Source: Sphaerulina vaccinii (lineage: Eukaryota; Ascomycota; Dothideomycetes; Mycosphaerellales; Mycosphaerellaceae). Taken from it: DNA of 64,000 bases. The position numbers were made by a program, and so were the translations under genes. The DNA lies in the NCBI GenBank assembly GCA_022570795.1, contig JAKUDP010000004.1, forward strand, positions 2,108,001 through 2,172,000, written 5' to 3'. A model generated the notes under the pieces. It did no database searches. It had not been told where the DNA came from and was given only the letters and a program-made list of their open reading frames with translations. Positions 40,705-52,294 of the stretch are shown piece after piece (position 1 is the first letter of the stretch; each line of letters begins with the position of its first letter).

Positions 40705-43112
40705 ATGCGCGCCTTTACTGTGGCCAGTACACTGGCTCCTATTGCGTCTGCTACCGGTATGCACATAGAATCTGATCAACTTGCAACACAACCACTGACG
40801 GCAATCCCTAGTCTTGCCAGCCAGCGACCCATGGGCATCCGCATACGCCAAAGCTTCTGCTTTGATTGCGAACTTGACTCTTAGCGAGCTCAACAATGTT
40901 ACGCTTGGAGTCTCGGTCGGCGGCACTACATCTTCCGGTAACTCCTGCTCCGGAGTCAGTGGCAGTGTTCCAAGAGTTGGCTTTCCTGGCTTGTGCTTCC
41001 AAGACGCTGGCAATGGCGTTCGAGCACAAGATGGTGTCAGCTCCTTCTCCTCAGGCATATCAGTGGGTGCTAGCTGGAACGTCGACCTAGCGTACGATCG
41101 TGGCAAGTACATGGGTGCCGAGTTCCAACGCAAAGGCGTGAACGTGGCACTTGGGCCTGTAGTTGGACCTATCGGGAGAATTGCAGAGGGTGGTAGAAAC
41201 TGGGAGGTATGTCACTTGATCATTGAAGCAGAATATGCGTGATGCTGACTTCGCTTAGGGTTTCGGAGCCGATCCTTATCTAGACGGCATCCTTGTCAGT
41301 CCGACCATTAAGGGCCTCCAAGAGAGCGTCATCGCTTGCACCAAGCATTTCGTAGCATATGAGCAAGAGACGAACCGCACGGCATCTTCTCTCAATCCTG
41401 AGGGTCTAGCTGTGGACAGTATACTTGATGACAAGACACTCCACGAAGTCTATCTCTGGCCGTTCCAAGATGCAGTCGAAGCTGGTACAGGATCTGTTAT
41501 GTGCTCATACAATCGCATCAATGGCAGCTACGCATGTGATAATGACTATACCCAGAACCAGCTACTAAAGGGCGAGCTCGGATTCAAAGGTTTCATCGTG
41601 TCGGACTGGGACGCTCAACACTCTTTCTCGACTGCTAAGAATGGTTTGGATGTAGTGATGCCAGACTCTGAGTTCTGGGACAACGATCAGCTTGCAAAGG
41701 CTGTCCAGAATGGCACTCTCAGCAGGGCTCGTTTGGAAGACATGGCTCTGCGCACAATCGCTACCTGGTACTTCACTGGCCAAGACTCAGCTTCATTTCC
41801 AGCCACTTCCTCCGGACCTGGCTTTGCTGAAAGCGGCAACTTGACCACACCACATACCTTTGTCAATGCCCGCGACCCTGCATCAGCCCCAAGCATTCTC
41901 CAGCAGGCACAAGAAGGCCATGTGCTGGTCAAGAACACCAACAACGCTCTGCCATTGAAGAAGCCAAATGTACTTTCTCTATTCGGATACGACGCAACTG
42001 CTGAACAAGTCTCCAGTCAAGATGTCGAAGTTGGTGCCTTCGGCGGCAATACCTCGAGCGACCTTTTCAACTTCAACTGGCAGTTCCTTGGCAAAAAGGC
42101 CTACAACGCGTACTACGAGACCAATTACGCGCCTCACACCTTCCCTGGCTTGCTCATCACTGGTGGCGGCTCTGGATCCAACACGGCACCCTACATCAGT
42201 ACTCCTTTCGATGCCCTCACGAACCGCGCTGTCGACGATGGAACCCAGCTCTTCTGGAACTTCGACCAGTCTAAAACAAACCCTGCAGTCGAAGGTGCCA
42301 GCGATGCCGCTATTGTCTTTCTCAACGAGTATTCCAGCGAAGGCTGGGATCGTTGGAATGGACTAACAGATGGACCAAGTGACGAGCTAGTCAAGAACGT
42401 CGCCGCACAATCCTCCAACACAATAGTCGTAATCCACAACGCCGGAGCGAGAATCGTAGATGCCTGGATCGAGCACCCGAACGTAACAGCTGTCATCTTC
42501 GCCCACTTACCTGGTCAAGATGCCGGAAGAGCACTGGTTCAGATCCTTTATGGTGAAGTCTCACCTTCTGGTCGAATGCCATATACTCTAGCCAAGAGCG
42601 AAAGCGACTACGGAAACATTCTGGGACCTGATATGAGTTCTATCAACGAGACTGATCCAAAGTCATATTTCTCGGAAGGTGTTGAGATTGATTACCGCTC
42701 CTTCCTCGCTCGCAATGTCACGCCACGATATGAGTTCGGTTATGGACTAACGTACACGACTTTTGCATACTCGGACTTGAGTATCAACCTTAACAAACCC
42801 AATGCTACCGGACTCTTCGACATAGTCGGTAAAGTCTCTGTTCGTGTCGCTAATACCGGGAATTTCTCGACTTCCGAAGTCAGCCAGCTCTATCTGCAAA
42901 TTCCTGGTGCTAGGACACGAGCACTACGTGGTTTCCAGAAGACACCTCTTGCACCGGGTGCGAGCAAACCTGTGACCTTTGAGTTGAGGAAGAAGGATAT
43001 TAGTACTTGGGATCCGCAGACTAAGAGTTGGGTACAGCCTAAGGGGACGTATCAGGTGTTTGTTGGTAAGAGTGTGCTTGATATTCAGGCAAGGGGAAGC
43101 TTTGTCTTGTAG
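40705..43112 (+). CDS. Secreted beta-glucosidase, glycoside hydrolase family 3
   Basis: Exons 40705-40756, 40812-41206 and 41259-43112 (introns 55 and 52 bp) give 766 residues. Exon 1 encodes most of a signal peptide (MRAFTVASTLAPIASATV). The GH3 N-terminal barrel shows LCFQDAGNGVRAQDGVSSF, GPVVGPIGRIAEGGRNWEGF (across intron 2), ACTKHFVAYEQE and the nucleophile aspartate in KGFIVSDWDAQHS. The C-terminal domain carries GWDRWNGLTDGPSDELVKN and the fibronectin-III-like end SQLYLQIPGARTRALRGFQK. It releases glucose from cellobiose and other beta-glucosides outside the cell. Family and secretion are well supported; aryl- versus cellobiose preference is not visible. Confidence 0.93.
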
Positions 43113-43361
43113 GCAGGGATAGGTCGTGAGTGGTATCACGTTCGTGAGTGCTGGTTTGCGAAAATATCAGAAATCGCTAGTAGACACACCACTGCTGAGT
43201 CTCTGGCCAGCTTCGAACCATCTCTCTACAACGACCCAAGAGAAACACTAACAACCACTCCGCGAGTCGAGCACCCAAGTCTTCTGGAGTCGAACGCGAA
43301 AGATAATGCAATAATCCAGGATCATGCACAATACCAGCAGTCAAAGTCAACATTCTCGATA

Positions 43362-45715
43362 TTAAATCGTTCGGCAACTTCGACAGAAGTCCTTGTCAGG
43401 CAGTAGAGGTTCATCAACAGCTGCTGATGGTGTTGCATCTAGTAGTCGACTGAGTTGTGAGTCTCTCGCCTTATACATTAGGAGCTCAAGAGCATTAGAC
43501 ATCGTCCGATCCATGCGAACCATTGCGATATTTACTTCTGCGTGGAAGTAGTTTATGCTTTCGACTTCGCGTTGTATGGATCCAGCGATGAAGCCGCCAG
43601 CTTTGCCGATCTCTAGTGACTCTCGCTGTATGATTGTCATATGGTCCCGTCCGCTCATCAGGTACTCAAGTTGCGCGCCATTGAGCTCTACATTGCCTAC
43701 AGTTGCAGCGGAGAGCATATACCAAGCATCTGCTCGCTCGCGAACGATCATGGTCACGGGAAAGTCCGCCATAGCGGCATTTGGTACAGCATGATGCTCG
43801 ACAGCTCCGATAGGCACAGTCTCCATTCCAGCAAATCGTACGAGCAGGCCATCTTCTTCTATCGAGGCAAGCTCGTCTTCACTCTTAGGCATAGAAAGAG
43901 TCTCGAAGACAAGTGGTTCCAGAAGTGTTGCAGGACTCCAGCCAAACCCAGGATTGGTAAGACGTTTGCCATGGAAGAAAATGATCGAGGACGGTATATC
44001 CCTGCCGGTAGCTTTCATGGCCAACCAGAACTCCGGCATACGCTCATCAGCATTCGCGCGTACAACTCGTCCCTGGTCCAAGTTCAGACACGTACATAGA
44101 CACAAAGCCTCGTCACTCGCAACTGTCACACAACGACCTTGAAGCAGATTGACCAGCCCATAAAGTCCTGGCACGTATCTCCCACGATTCCGATTGATCA
44201 AGATGCGAAGACTTCTGAGTGTACCTATGAAGGTCGTGATAAGTGGTACATGCATAAGCTTGGTCTTAAAGATATGGGATAGATCGTTCTCCACTATATC
44301 GAGGTCGACGGCTCGATCTTTCAGCTGGATCCACAAGTTCTGTGCTAATGCGCCTTCCTGTAGACACCATAGTCGATGCATCCAGGCAGATGAGATGAGT
44401 CTGGCGCAGAGTTCTACAGAGTCGAGATCACTGCGGTTGTATGTTGCGAGCTGAGAGTCTAGGATAAGGACTTTGTTGGCTTTCTGGTAGATCTCGCCCG
44501 TAGCAAGATCGGCGAGATCCATGGATATTGGGAGACCGGTGTCTGTGCTAGCTGAGAACAGGCGGATGAGGCAGATGTTGCGATATCTAGGACTGTTGAC
44601 TGGGCAGCACAGGGTGTCTAGCCAGACGAGCGTGCGAGAATCAGGATTTGGGCCGTGCTGTTGTAGGATATCGGCAACATAGGGGAGCTGACATGCGGGA
44701 AGCGAGTTCGCGTGAGGATTGCCTAGTCCATCTGCCCAGACGTGTGAGAGAGCAACATAGTCACTGTGGTCTTTGGAAGAGACGACTTCGATGCTCAGTC
44801 CGCCGAGGGTGTCGCTGCGGAGGTCAAGTAGACCTATATGTCCATTTTCGAGAATGCTCGTCATCTTCTGCTCATCAATGCCAAATTCTTCGCAAATCTG
44901 GAGTGCACAACGATGCAGAGCAGCATCTGGCGACGTACCATGTTGCCTGGCTAAGCACACATCGCCTGTGCATGGTCCATGATCCTTAGTTCGAGGTTGC
45001 TGCATCTTACTCATATATGCCAATGCCTGAAAGCTTCACGAACTTGACAGCCACTTCTTCGGCTCTGTGGAACACCAGCCGTTAGCCTTCATGGCCTCTG
45101 GAAGGTGGCTTCGTGCATACAGTAGCTCCCATCTGGTCGGCAAAGTTCGCACGACACCTTTCGGTGCTAGAGTCTCGGTCACGACTTCCTTCAGCGTTTC
45201 GCCGAGCGCAGCGATTGACTGGAAGAGTGGAGTATGGTCGAACACTCCTTTGAGGCCATTGTAGTTGTGCACCTGGTAGAGAACGTCGTAGGATAGTTGG
45301 ATGCACTTCACAAGATGTTCGAGCTTCGTTGTGCGATCGGTCTCTTGCTGCTCGGTCATTTGAGCGGACCATGATTCGATCACGGGTCCCAGGTTGATGG
45401 TGCTGGTGATCGGTCTGCCGCTCGCATCATCTACCACGAACGTATCTGCTGGCGCGTGTTGGCCGAAGACTTCATGGAGAAGGCCGAAATAGAGCCATGT
45501 CTGCAGAGACTCTTCCTGCTCGGTTACCTCGATACTGGTCGTGCGAGGACTAAACGCCGGTTCTCCGTTTGGGATGACAATTTGGTATATATGATCAAAA
45601 CGACTTCGAGCTGGGAAATGTGGGAAAGGTCCTTCGTCACACGCGTCAGCGATGTAAGGGCTCGTTCATCCTCAGGGGTTGCGCTGGCGCCTCTTGGTAG
45701 GAGGAAGTGTTCCAT
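43362..45715 (-). pseudogene. HET-domain (heterokaryon incompatibility-like) gene with in-frame stop and probable frameshift
   Basis: The reading frame running down to 43362 contains a HET domain: YVALSHVWADGLGNP, TLVWLDTLCCPV and MHRLWCLQEGALAQ, the three blocks of the family. The same frame continues upstream of its first Met through KWLSSS, a TGA at 45036-45038, and then LQTWLYFGLLHEVFG, IESW and ANGWCSTEPKKW, which belong to the usual N-terminal half of such fungal proteins. So the gene is cut by one nonsense codon (TGA followed by AGC). Further upstream the homology appears in this frame from about 45680 (CDEGPFPHFPARSRFD), while the only suitable start (MEHFLLPRG, 45715) is in another frame, implying a further indel. 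No intron of normal size removes the stop. Intact relatives act in non-self recognition and cell death; this copy is probably not functional unless the stop is read through or is a base error. Confidence 0.72.
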
Positions 45716-45938
45716 CTGCTGACTAGAAGATTGTAGAGGCTCAGTGACGACTTACGTTGCTATTCTACATATTGGACTTCAGCTTTGAGATGGGGTCAGG
45801 ATCACATCGTAGCGAGATCATCCTTGCACTCCGTGTGCGACCCACCATTGGAGCTCCACCCATGCGTCTCTCCACGGGACGCCGCGAGAGCTCTCTGTGC
45901 GAACATTGACAGCCTCGTCAGATACCACAGCCCACACA

Positions 45939-47746
45939 TCAGGCTCGCACCTCTTCCAACTTCCTACGTCTCGGACGATCCACATCAACAACATCATCCA
46001 AGACAGCCAGCCCCTGCTTCTCAGCGGCGACTCTCGCAATTCTCAATCGCCTCGTCTCTTGCTCTGTACGTCTAGTAGCGCACCAAGTAGCCAATGTAAG
46101 CAGAATACACGCGCCAACTATACCCATCACGATACCAAAAGCCGGAGTATACTTTGGTGAATACTTGCTTCTGAAGATTTGAGGGCCGATGGCGCCACCA
46201 ATTTGACCGTAGCTGTTGACGAAACCGATGGAGAAAGCGGAGCCGGTGGCTCTTGAGGTTGTTTGGACACGCCAGGGCCACTGCGAGGAGAAGGTGAGCG
46301 CGTGTTTGACAAAGGGAGAGGGTACGTCGGACTGACCATCATGGGATACCATGCTGATGCACAGGCGTTTGCAATCATTGTAGCTGCGTAGACGGCAACG
46401 TTGCTTGGGTATCGATATAGCACGCCGTAGCAAGCTAGGATGACGCTCAGGAATGTTAGAGGATATGGTGGTCTGGGCAGTCGAGCTGAATCTGCTAGAA
46501 CTCCTGTGAGACCGATGAGAATAATTGTCAAGATCGAGATCGGTAAATTAAGCAGCTGTGCTTGGGCGATCGAGCTACAGTATGTTAGCGTCCGGAATAC
46601 ACGCTAATGCGGCAGACTCACGTGAAACCCAGATTGGCAATGCCTGTGCTCTGGTAGAACCGAGTCCCATGCGTTCCGACAGTCTGTGTAGCCCAGATCG
46701 CCGTAAACATCCAAAGTCGGATGTCCTTTAAAGAGTCTCGGATCTCGCTCCAGCGGAAGTGAAGCTCATCAGCCAGAGGTGCATTGGGTGGAAGACGTGC
46801 CTGAACGAATGCTTTCTCCTTCTCAGAAAGCCAACGTGCTGTGTTAGGAACTAATAATGTCAGTAAGGCATACCGCAAGTCCGCAACTGAGCCGGAGAGC
46901 AACTTACAATCTGGCAAGCAGAAGAATATAACCACAGCGACTACAATGGTGAAGAGTCCTTCGAACAAGAACAAGAGCTGCCATTCAGAAAGACCAGAAC
47001 TGGACGAGGCCAGATCAAAGCCGTACGCGAACAGACCTCCAAAGACTCCAGACAGGTTGCCGAGGATGTCTGAAACATGTCAGTTGAGACACACCATTCC
47101 TGCCAGTTCACACCTTACAGAAGTACAACAACCTCACGCTCATCTCATCAGGTCTATACCAATAAGTCATCTGCAAAATAACGCCAGGAAACATCCCAGC
47201 CTCAGCAGCGCGCAAGAAGAACCTTGCAGCATAGATTCCCGCCTTCTTAGTGCAAGCAACATGACAGCAAAGCACAATGCCCCAAGTCATCATGATCCGA
47301 CTCTGCCAAACTGATGGCTTGGCTCGCTTCAACAACAGGTTCGCTGGCGCCTCCAGCACAATGTATGGGATGTAGTACAACACTGTCAATAGTGTGTATG
47401 CATCTGATGACATACCGAGCTGGGTCATGATGTTCTGGTCCGTCCCTTTGTTCATGATCCGAGCATTGGAAATATTATCGGCATCGAGGTTCTTGAGTAG
47501 GAACATGATGCTACAGAGTGGCATTATGTGCCAGTCGATCCGAAGGAGGAGCTTCTTTTCTTCGGAGGCTAAGAGGGAAGTCCGAGCTGCCATGCGGGAG
47601 GCGTCGTAGCCTTGGATACCAGCTCCATCAATGTGGTCATTTCCAACAGCATCATCGCCACGGCGTACGATGTGCAGGTTCTTCGTTGCAGGCTGCGTCT
47701 CTTCTTCATTCACGATCGTGTTGCCGTTCTTGTCAATTGCTGACAT
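45939..47746 (-). CDS. MFS transporter of the anion:cation/Dal5 (allantoate permease) family
   Basis: Five exons: 47119-47746, 46908-47069, 46622-46850, 46337-46574 and 45939-46280, with GT-AG introns of 49, 57, 47 and 56 bp, sum in phase for 532 residues; an alternative start lies 45 nt upstream. After an acidic N-terminus come about 12 helices. Family marks: LLLRIDWHIMPLCSIMFLLKNLDADNISNARI, YYIPYIVLEAPANLLLKR, RFFLRAAEAGMFPGVILQMTYWY, YILGNLSGVFGGLFAYGFD (across intron 1), and GSAFSIGFVNSYGQIGGAIGPQIF. This is the Dal5/Tna1-like group taking up allantoate, nicotinate, biotin precursors or similar organic anions; the substrate cannot be chosen from sequence. Confidence 0.92.
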
Positions 47747-49548
47747 TGTACTGTGCTGCCAAGGTGTTTCCACGGACAATGAAAGTAGCAAGGCACAGGC
47801 TGGGCAGCACGTCCATGGCTACTTGAGAAGATTTCAAGTATCAGCAACTGCTTGGCAGCATCCAAGTTCGACCAGGATACCATTGTACAAGCAGCATCTG
47901 GACAGCACCATAGTGGATATGATCTGCAACCTTCATAGCCTTGAGATCTGTTGAGCGAGCAGGATGGGACCTCTGCGTGGTGGGAATGCTGATGCCACAA
48001 CTCAGTGGAGTCGCTTAGCGAGCACCTCATTGAAGCTTGGAGTCACGACAATGTCGCCAAGAAATACAGATCCTGCACGAGTCCGACTTCACAGGCTTGA
48101 TGTTCTCTCATGCAAAGTTGGTGAGCGCACTTCACAACTGCGGCAAGATCTCATTGGAATGTGCGTCCAGCTGCTTGGGATGATCGTTCGCACGAACAAG
48201 CATGGGTCTTGCCCATTATAGAGTGGCAAAGCTTTCTTGGAGTGGTATTAACCCTAGTGAACCACCCACCGGTAAGTCAGCTGGCGCTCTGGTGTCGTTC
48301 GATGACAGCAGCATAGCTAGCTTCGGATTTCGAGTCGTGTCAAGGTCGCGAGGTGTACGAGGAGAGCGGTCGGGTTCATACACAGTGTTTGTGCGTTGTT
48401 GTACTTTCTCCCATCAAGATGCTCGAAGTGGTTTTTGAACAGTGAGTATGAGTTCCCGTCGACCTGGTGCGGGTTCTCTGTCCGTACTCCTGTCCTCGCA
48501 GCGTCTCGCCATGTCCATAGATCTGGGTTCGAACACCTCCTGTGCGTATACAGTGGCGGGTTCGTGATTGAGATGCAAAGCAGAGCATGATTATCAGCAG
48601 ACATCACACACAAGAGATAATTGCATATGTGTACCTTGAAGTTCGTCGTATGTGCGCGGGCGGTGACAAGCCGACCTGTCAAGTGCTTGATCGTCGCGTT
48701 GACATTTCTGCGCACTTCTGCCATGTACCGCAGAGTCAGAATGGCCAGGAGCCGGTCCCGCTTCCCGCGATACGGTGTGCCATGAGAAGCCCCTGGCCAC
48801 CTGAATTGATCTCCGTAGATGTCGCAAGCTTGATGTTTTGGTGATCGTACTTGAGTGCCGCACTTGCGTGGGACTTGAGGTTGAACATGCATCAAATTGA
48901 TTGTGCGCTGTGGAGCCTCGCTGTTGCTGCTGGCGGCCAGTCGCTGCATTTCGGGAGGGGCTCAGGGGCTCAAAGCAAAGGTGAGGTACATATTAAAGTC
49001 GAGCAGCCCTGATTATGTACTCCTCCGAGAGCACGATTAGTTTAGTGGATCATGCAATCAGCGCACCTCTATAGACTAGTCGTCGTAGCAGCAAATGCGG
49101 GATTGTTTGTGAAGCTTCACTGACAAACAACCACTTTTTTTGCTAATGGCAAGTTTGAATTTGATTTTTTGGCACTTTGCTTTCCAGAACGGTGCAAATC
49201 AAGCACAGCTCTAGCACAGCTCTCGCCCTAGTATAGAGATTATATTATCAGCAGGTATTTCCCCAATCAATTTTGTGACTGCTTACCTTGAAGTTTACGT
49301 GCGTCGTCGTCCCCCTGTTTCACGTTAACTTTCTTATGCATCGACCTGCATGATCCAAATGAAGACACCGGAAGGCACCCGCACATCATGCTCGAAGACG
49401 TGTAGAGAAATTGATACTCATCTCTGCCGTATGGACTCCACGCGCCAAAGTCATCCAATCATAACTTCATGAATCTCAGGTATCGCGGCCGTCCCAGGAA
49501 CGCCTACACAATGCTTCCCACGTTCAGCTCAGCTCAGCGAGACGCCGC
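47747..49548. other. Long intergenic region between MFS transporter and Did2, both minus strand
   Basis: 1.8 kb. A 210-codon minus-strand frame (48317-48949) is open but low in protein character and is not called. A tRNA A-box-like string lies near 49028 and a B-box-like string near 48528, but no cloverleaf can be drawn. The part at 49100-49260 is AT-rich and contains a duplicated agcacagctct. No intact transposon found. Confidence 0.4.
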
Positions 49549-50339
49549 TCAGCTTCTCAACGCTCTCAACCTCTCCCCCAATTTATCCTCCCTCTCCTCT
49601 TCATGCTGTGCAGGCGCTTGCATACCCTTCGCAGGCGTAGCTCCAGCCATCTCCTGACTCAACTCCACACCAGCCTCATCCGCAACCTGATTCATCAAGC
49701 GATCCACGTCTTCCTGCGGTGTACCAGTAGCCGTTGCGGAAGAGGTCGCAGTTTCGTAGTATCCGGTCGCGACGTCGAGGTCTTCGAATTGTGTTTCGAA
49801 ACGGTCCATCACGGCGGAGATCTGCGAGCGACGCGAGTGAGCTTACAGTGTACAGTAGGGCATGTGTAGGGAGTGTCTATACCTTCTCCAAATCCATACT
49901 CTTCATAGCCTGATCCATTCCTCTGACCACATTCGCCATACTTCCCGTCACACTTCGCATCGTTACGGCGGTTTGGACTCTCGAACTCACGGCGTCGATT
50001 CTGCTGGCTAGGGTGAGGAGTTGGAGGTTTTCGTTCTTTTTGCGGATTGCGTTGCCGGCGTAGATTTTGGCGATGTCGTTGTGGCCTGCTGCGATGGCCT
50101 GATCTATACATTAGAAGGTGTATGGTGGGCAGTAAGGGTTTCATACCTTCTTCAGCTTCGCCTTCTCGGTCTGTTCATCTTTGCTGGCTTTGGCTGCCTG
50201 GCGGTTCAGTTGCTTTGCTGTGAACTGCGCGTGATGAGAGTCAGTATGCGCCGGATGGAGGAGGAGGTGGAAAAGCCTGGCGTTATCGTTGAATATGACG
50301 GACCTTCAAGTTAAAAAGGGCTTTCTCGAGTCCAGACAT
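49549..50339 (-). CDS. DID2: ESCRT-III-associated protein Did2/Vps46 (CHMP1)
   Basis: Four exons: 50304-50339, 50147-50224, 49883-50098 and 49549-49821 (introns of 79, 48 and 61 bp) add up to 200 residues, close to the family's usual size. The product begins MSGLEKALFNLKFTAKQLNR and continues AKLKKAIAAGHNDIAKIYAGNAIRKKNENLQLLTLASRID in pieces joined by the introns, then SMDLEKISAVMDRFETQFEDLDV. It ends in a helix with DKLGERLRALRS, matching the MIT-interacting motif that recruits Vps4. Did2 controls ESCRT-III disassembly in multivesicular body formation on endosomes. All splice junctions are supported by continuity of the family sequence. Confidence 0.94.
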
Positions 50340-50528
50340 GGTGGGAGTGTGATATGGCTGTTGATATGTGAGTCGTGATAGTAAGAGATCTAGAACTAGG
50401 TAAGGCAGCGCGAAGATGCGCATGACGTCTCATGGCTTTCACGCTTTCACATGCGCCAAGATGGCTCGTGCTCAAACCATTACTTTCACTTCTACTTTCA
50501 TCTCAATCTCCTCAACACCATCGACATA

Positions 50529-51080
50529 TCACAAGTTCGGTATCCTATCAGCCCAGCTCGCTGGGCCTCTTATATCAAATGTGACCTCAATGCCTTTGGC
50601 TCCAAGAATCACCATCACACCCCCATATTGAATTGCCCACATCTTCATATCGCTGCTGTAGATGTCCCGCCAATCTGGCCAGTTCATAATGAGACTGTAC
50701 AAGCAGCGAAATACAGTCGAGCACAAATATCCAGCAGTCAAGCTTTCTGAAATCGTCGCGGAGAAGACTATGCCTTTGCGGCTGTTTGCCTGCAGTCGTG
50801 CAAGGAAGAACAAGCACGTTGAGAAGCTGTATACGAATAATGCTTTGGGATAGAGTCTGCAGAGCTAAGATTAGTAGGTCATATCGATCATTCGTGGAAG
50901 CTGAGTCTTACGCAAGGATCCAAGTTCCTAGTAGTATCGATACAGTTGAGATGAGTCGAACGACACCTGATGTCCCGTCAGTTCAGTTGAAGGCTTTGGC
51001 TAGAGTCTGGAGATCAACTCGCCTTTGTGTCTGAGCACCCATGGCTTCAGCTTATGTTCGAATACATCCAACTCCGACAT
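50529..51080 (-). CDS. Small multi-TM hypothetical protein A (tandem paralogue)
   Basis: Exons 51023-51080, 50912-50966 and 50529-50856 give 146 residues. The first intron (56 bp) would start with GC (AAAG|GCGAGT) and end CATCAG; this is required to read the hydrophobic frame GVVRLISTVSILLGTWILAL. The second (55 bp) is GT-AG. After a short charged N-terminus there are about four hydrophobic segments, the last being MWAIQYGGVMVILGAKGIEV. That segment, GG-x5-GAKG[FI]E-x2-FD, is shared with the neighbouring gene at 51331, so the two arose by tandem duplication. No known family or function is recognised. Confidence 0.6.
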
Positions 51081-51330
51081 TGTTCTGTAACTACGCGAAG
51101 CTGAAAGAGATCTCAACTCACCAGATGAAAGCAGCACGGCTCTAATCCTTCGCCAAGCATGTTGATCAGTGACATACAGTTTGCCGACTGCCGTCGTTGT
51201 GCATACTGATATCAGGCAGACGATCCGGTGCCGTGAAGAGACTGAATGGTCCTTCTAGGAAGTTCCCTTGGGGACTTGGCTACCACGAGAGATGCTATGC
51301 AATACAGATCTACACCTCCCTCTCCAACAT

Positions 51331-51866
51331 TCACCAGTCGAAAATAAGCTCGAAACCCTTTGCCCCAATCATCAACAAGGTCCCTCCAACAACAATCGGC
51401 ACAATCTGCTCATCCTCCACCTTCCTCCAACCATGCTCATAAATATGCCATGCCCCTCGCCACAAGACTGTCAAACACCACGCCGCACCAGCCGTGTCCG
51501 ATACACGAGCATACTGTCCCGGACCCAGAAGATTATACTTCTTGTGCTTCTCTTGCGAGAAGAATAGGTAGCATACGCAAGAGATGATGTATGGTAGGGG
51601 GGCAGTGGTGTAGAATCTAACGCTTGTCAGCTGCGGTTGCATACATGTAGGAATTGACGTCCTCATTACCCGATGGTGAAAACACCTAATTGTATGAGGA
51701 TACCGGAGACCAAGCGCGTGCCAACTAGGATGTAGTTAGCGAGCTTGATAAGTGATTGCGAGGGAGGAGGGAATGTAGTTGTACACTTATGTCTTTGCAT
51801 CCATTCCGATAGACGGTTTATTGATTCCATGAATCGTTCACCTGTTGCTGTAAGGAGGGTTGACAT
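51331..51866 (-). CDS. Small multi-TM hypothetical protein B (tandem paralogue)
   Basis: Exons 51670-51866 and 51331-51616 with a 53-bp GT-AG intron give 160 residues from MSTLLTATGERF. Four hydrophobic segments are visible: LANYILVGTRLVSGILIQLG, YTTAPLPYIISCVCYLFF, GAAWCLTVLWRGAWHIYEHG and IVPIVVGGTLLMIGAKGFEL. The last is the counterpart of the ending of gene A. The intron is supported because it joins FTIG to FYTTAPL in phase where the unspliced frame stops. Same strand and orientation as gene A, about 250 bp apart. Function unknown; probably an integral membrane protein. Confidence 0.65.
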
Positions 51867-52294
51867 GATCGAGTACTGGTCAGCAGCAAAGCTCACTCTT
51901 TTGAAGACTCTGGTAAGAGACGATGTACTTGTGAGTGAGCTCTTCTTGCTGCCTGTCGAGGATTGTAGAAGATGGAGTGGCACAGCAACTTAGGGTTTGC
52001 CAACAAGCGGGATTGATCGACATATGCCCTGCCGAGTGCCGCGCATACGATCCTTTGATCGACGTCAAGGACCTATTGTCTGACCTTCCAACTTCACCTC
52101 TTGTTGGTGTCTGCGCTCGAGGCAATCATGGCGACATCGTTTATCCAGACGCTGCAACAAAGAACTTCGAGATGAGTGTGAAGAGAGGAACCCCAACATT
52201 ACGTGCTGAAGAAATTTCACTATACTGTTCACACTACTACTACTCCTACAAAACTCAAACATCTCGTCCACATCCACATACAATCTAATCACCC
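51867..52294. other. Intergenic region upstream of gene B
   Basis: 428 bp. A plus-strand frame of 117 codons crosses it (51935-52288) without recognisable domain. Likely promoter of gene B and 3' UTR of the next gene. Confidence 0.35.

Noticed and set aside
45036..45060. Mini-intron that would remove the HET stop codon
   Set aside because: The available GT...AG pairs are only 13 and 22 nt apart and would shift frame.
45500..45560. 50-bp GT...AG intron (donor GTCCTC) joining the MEHFLLPRG start to LTWLYFGLL in the HET gene
   Set aside because: It is in phase, but the donor is poor and it discards HET-like sequence (CDEGPFPHFPARSRFD) seen in the other frame; kept as a weaker alternative to a frameshift.
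38000..48000. Secondary-metabolite gene cluster around OYE, ALDH or MFS genes
   Set aside because: No polyketide synthase, NRPS, terpene synthase or cluster regulator is present in the window.
48528..48545. tRNA B-box-like string (GGTTCGAAC)
   Set aside because: No matching T-stem pairs, no A-box at the right distance and no acceptor stem; a chance match.
48317..48949. Minus-strand 210-codon frame
   Set aside because: Composition is not protein-like (patches of rare residues, no hydrophobic core pattern or motif) and no homologous family is recognised.
49024..49040. tRNA A-box-like string (TAGTTTAGTGG) reminiscent of a tRNA-His start
   Set aside because: No B-box downstream within tRNA range and no cloverleaf; at most a decayed fragment.
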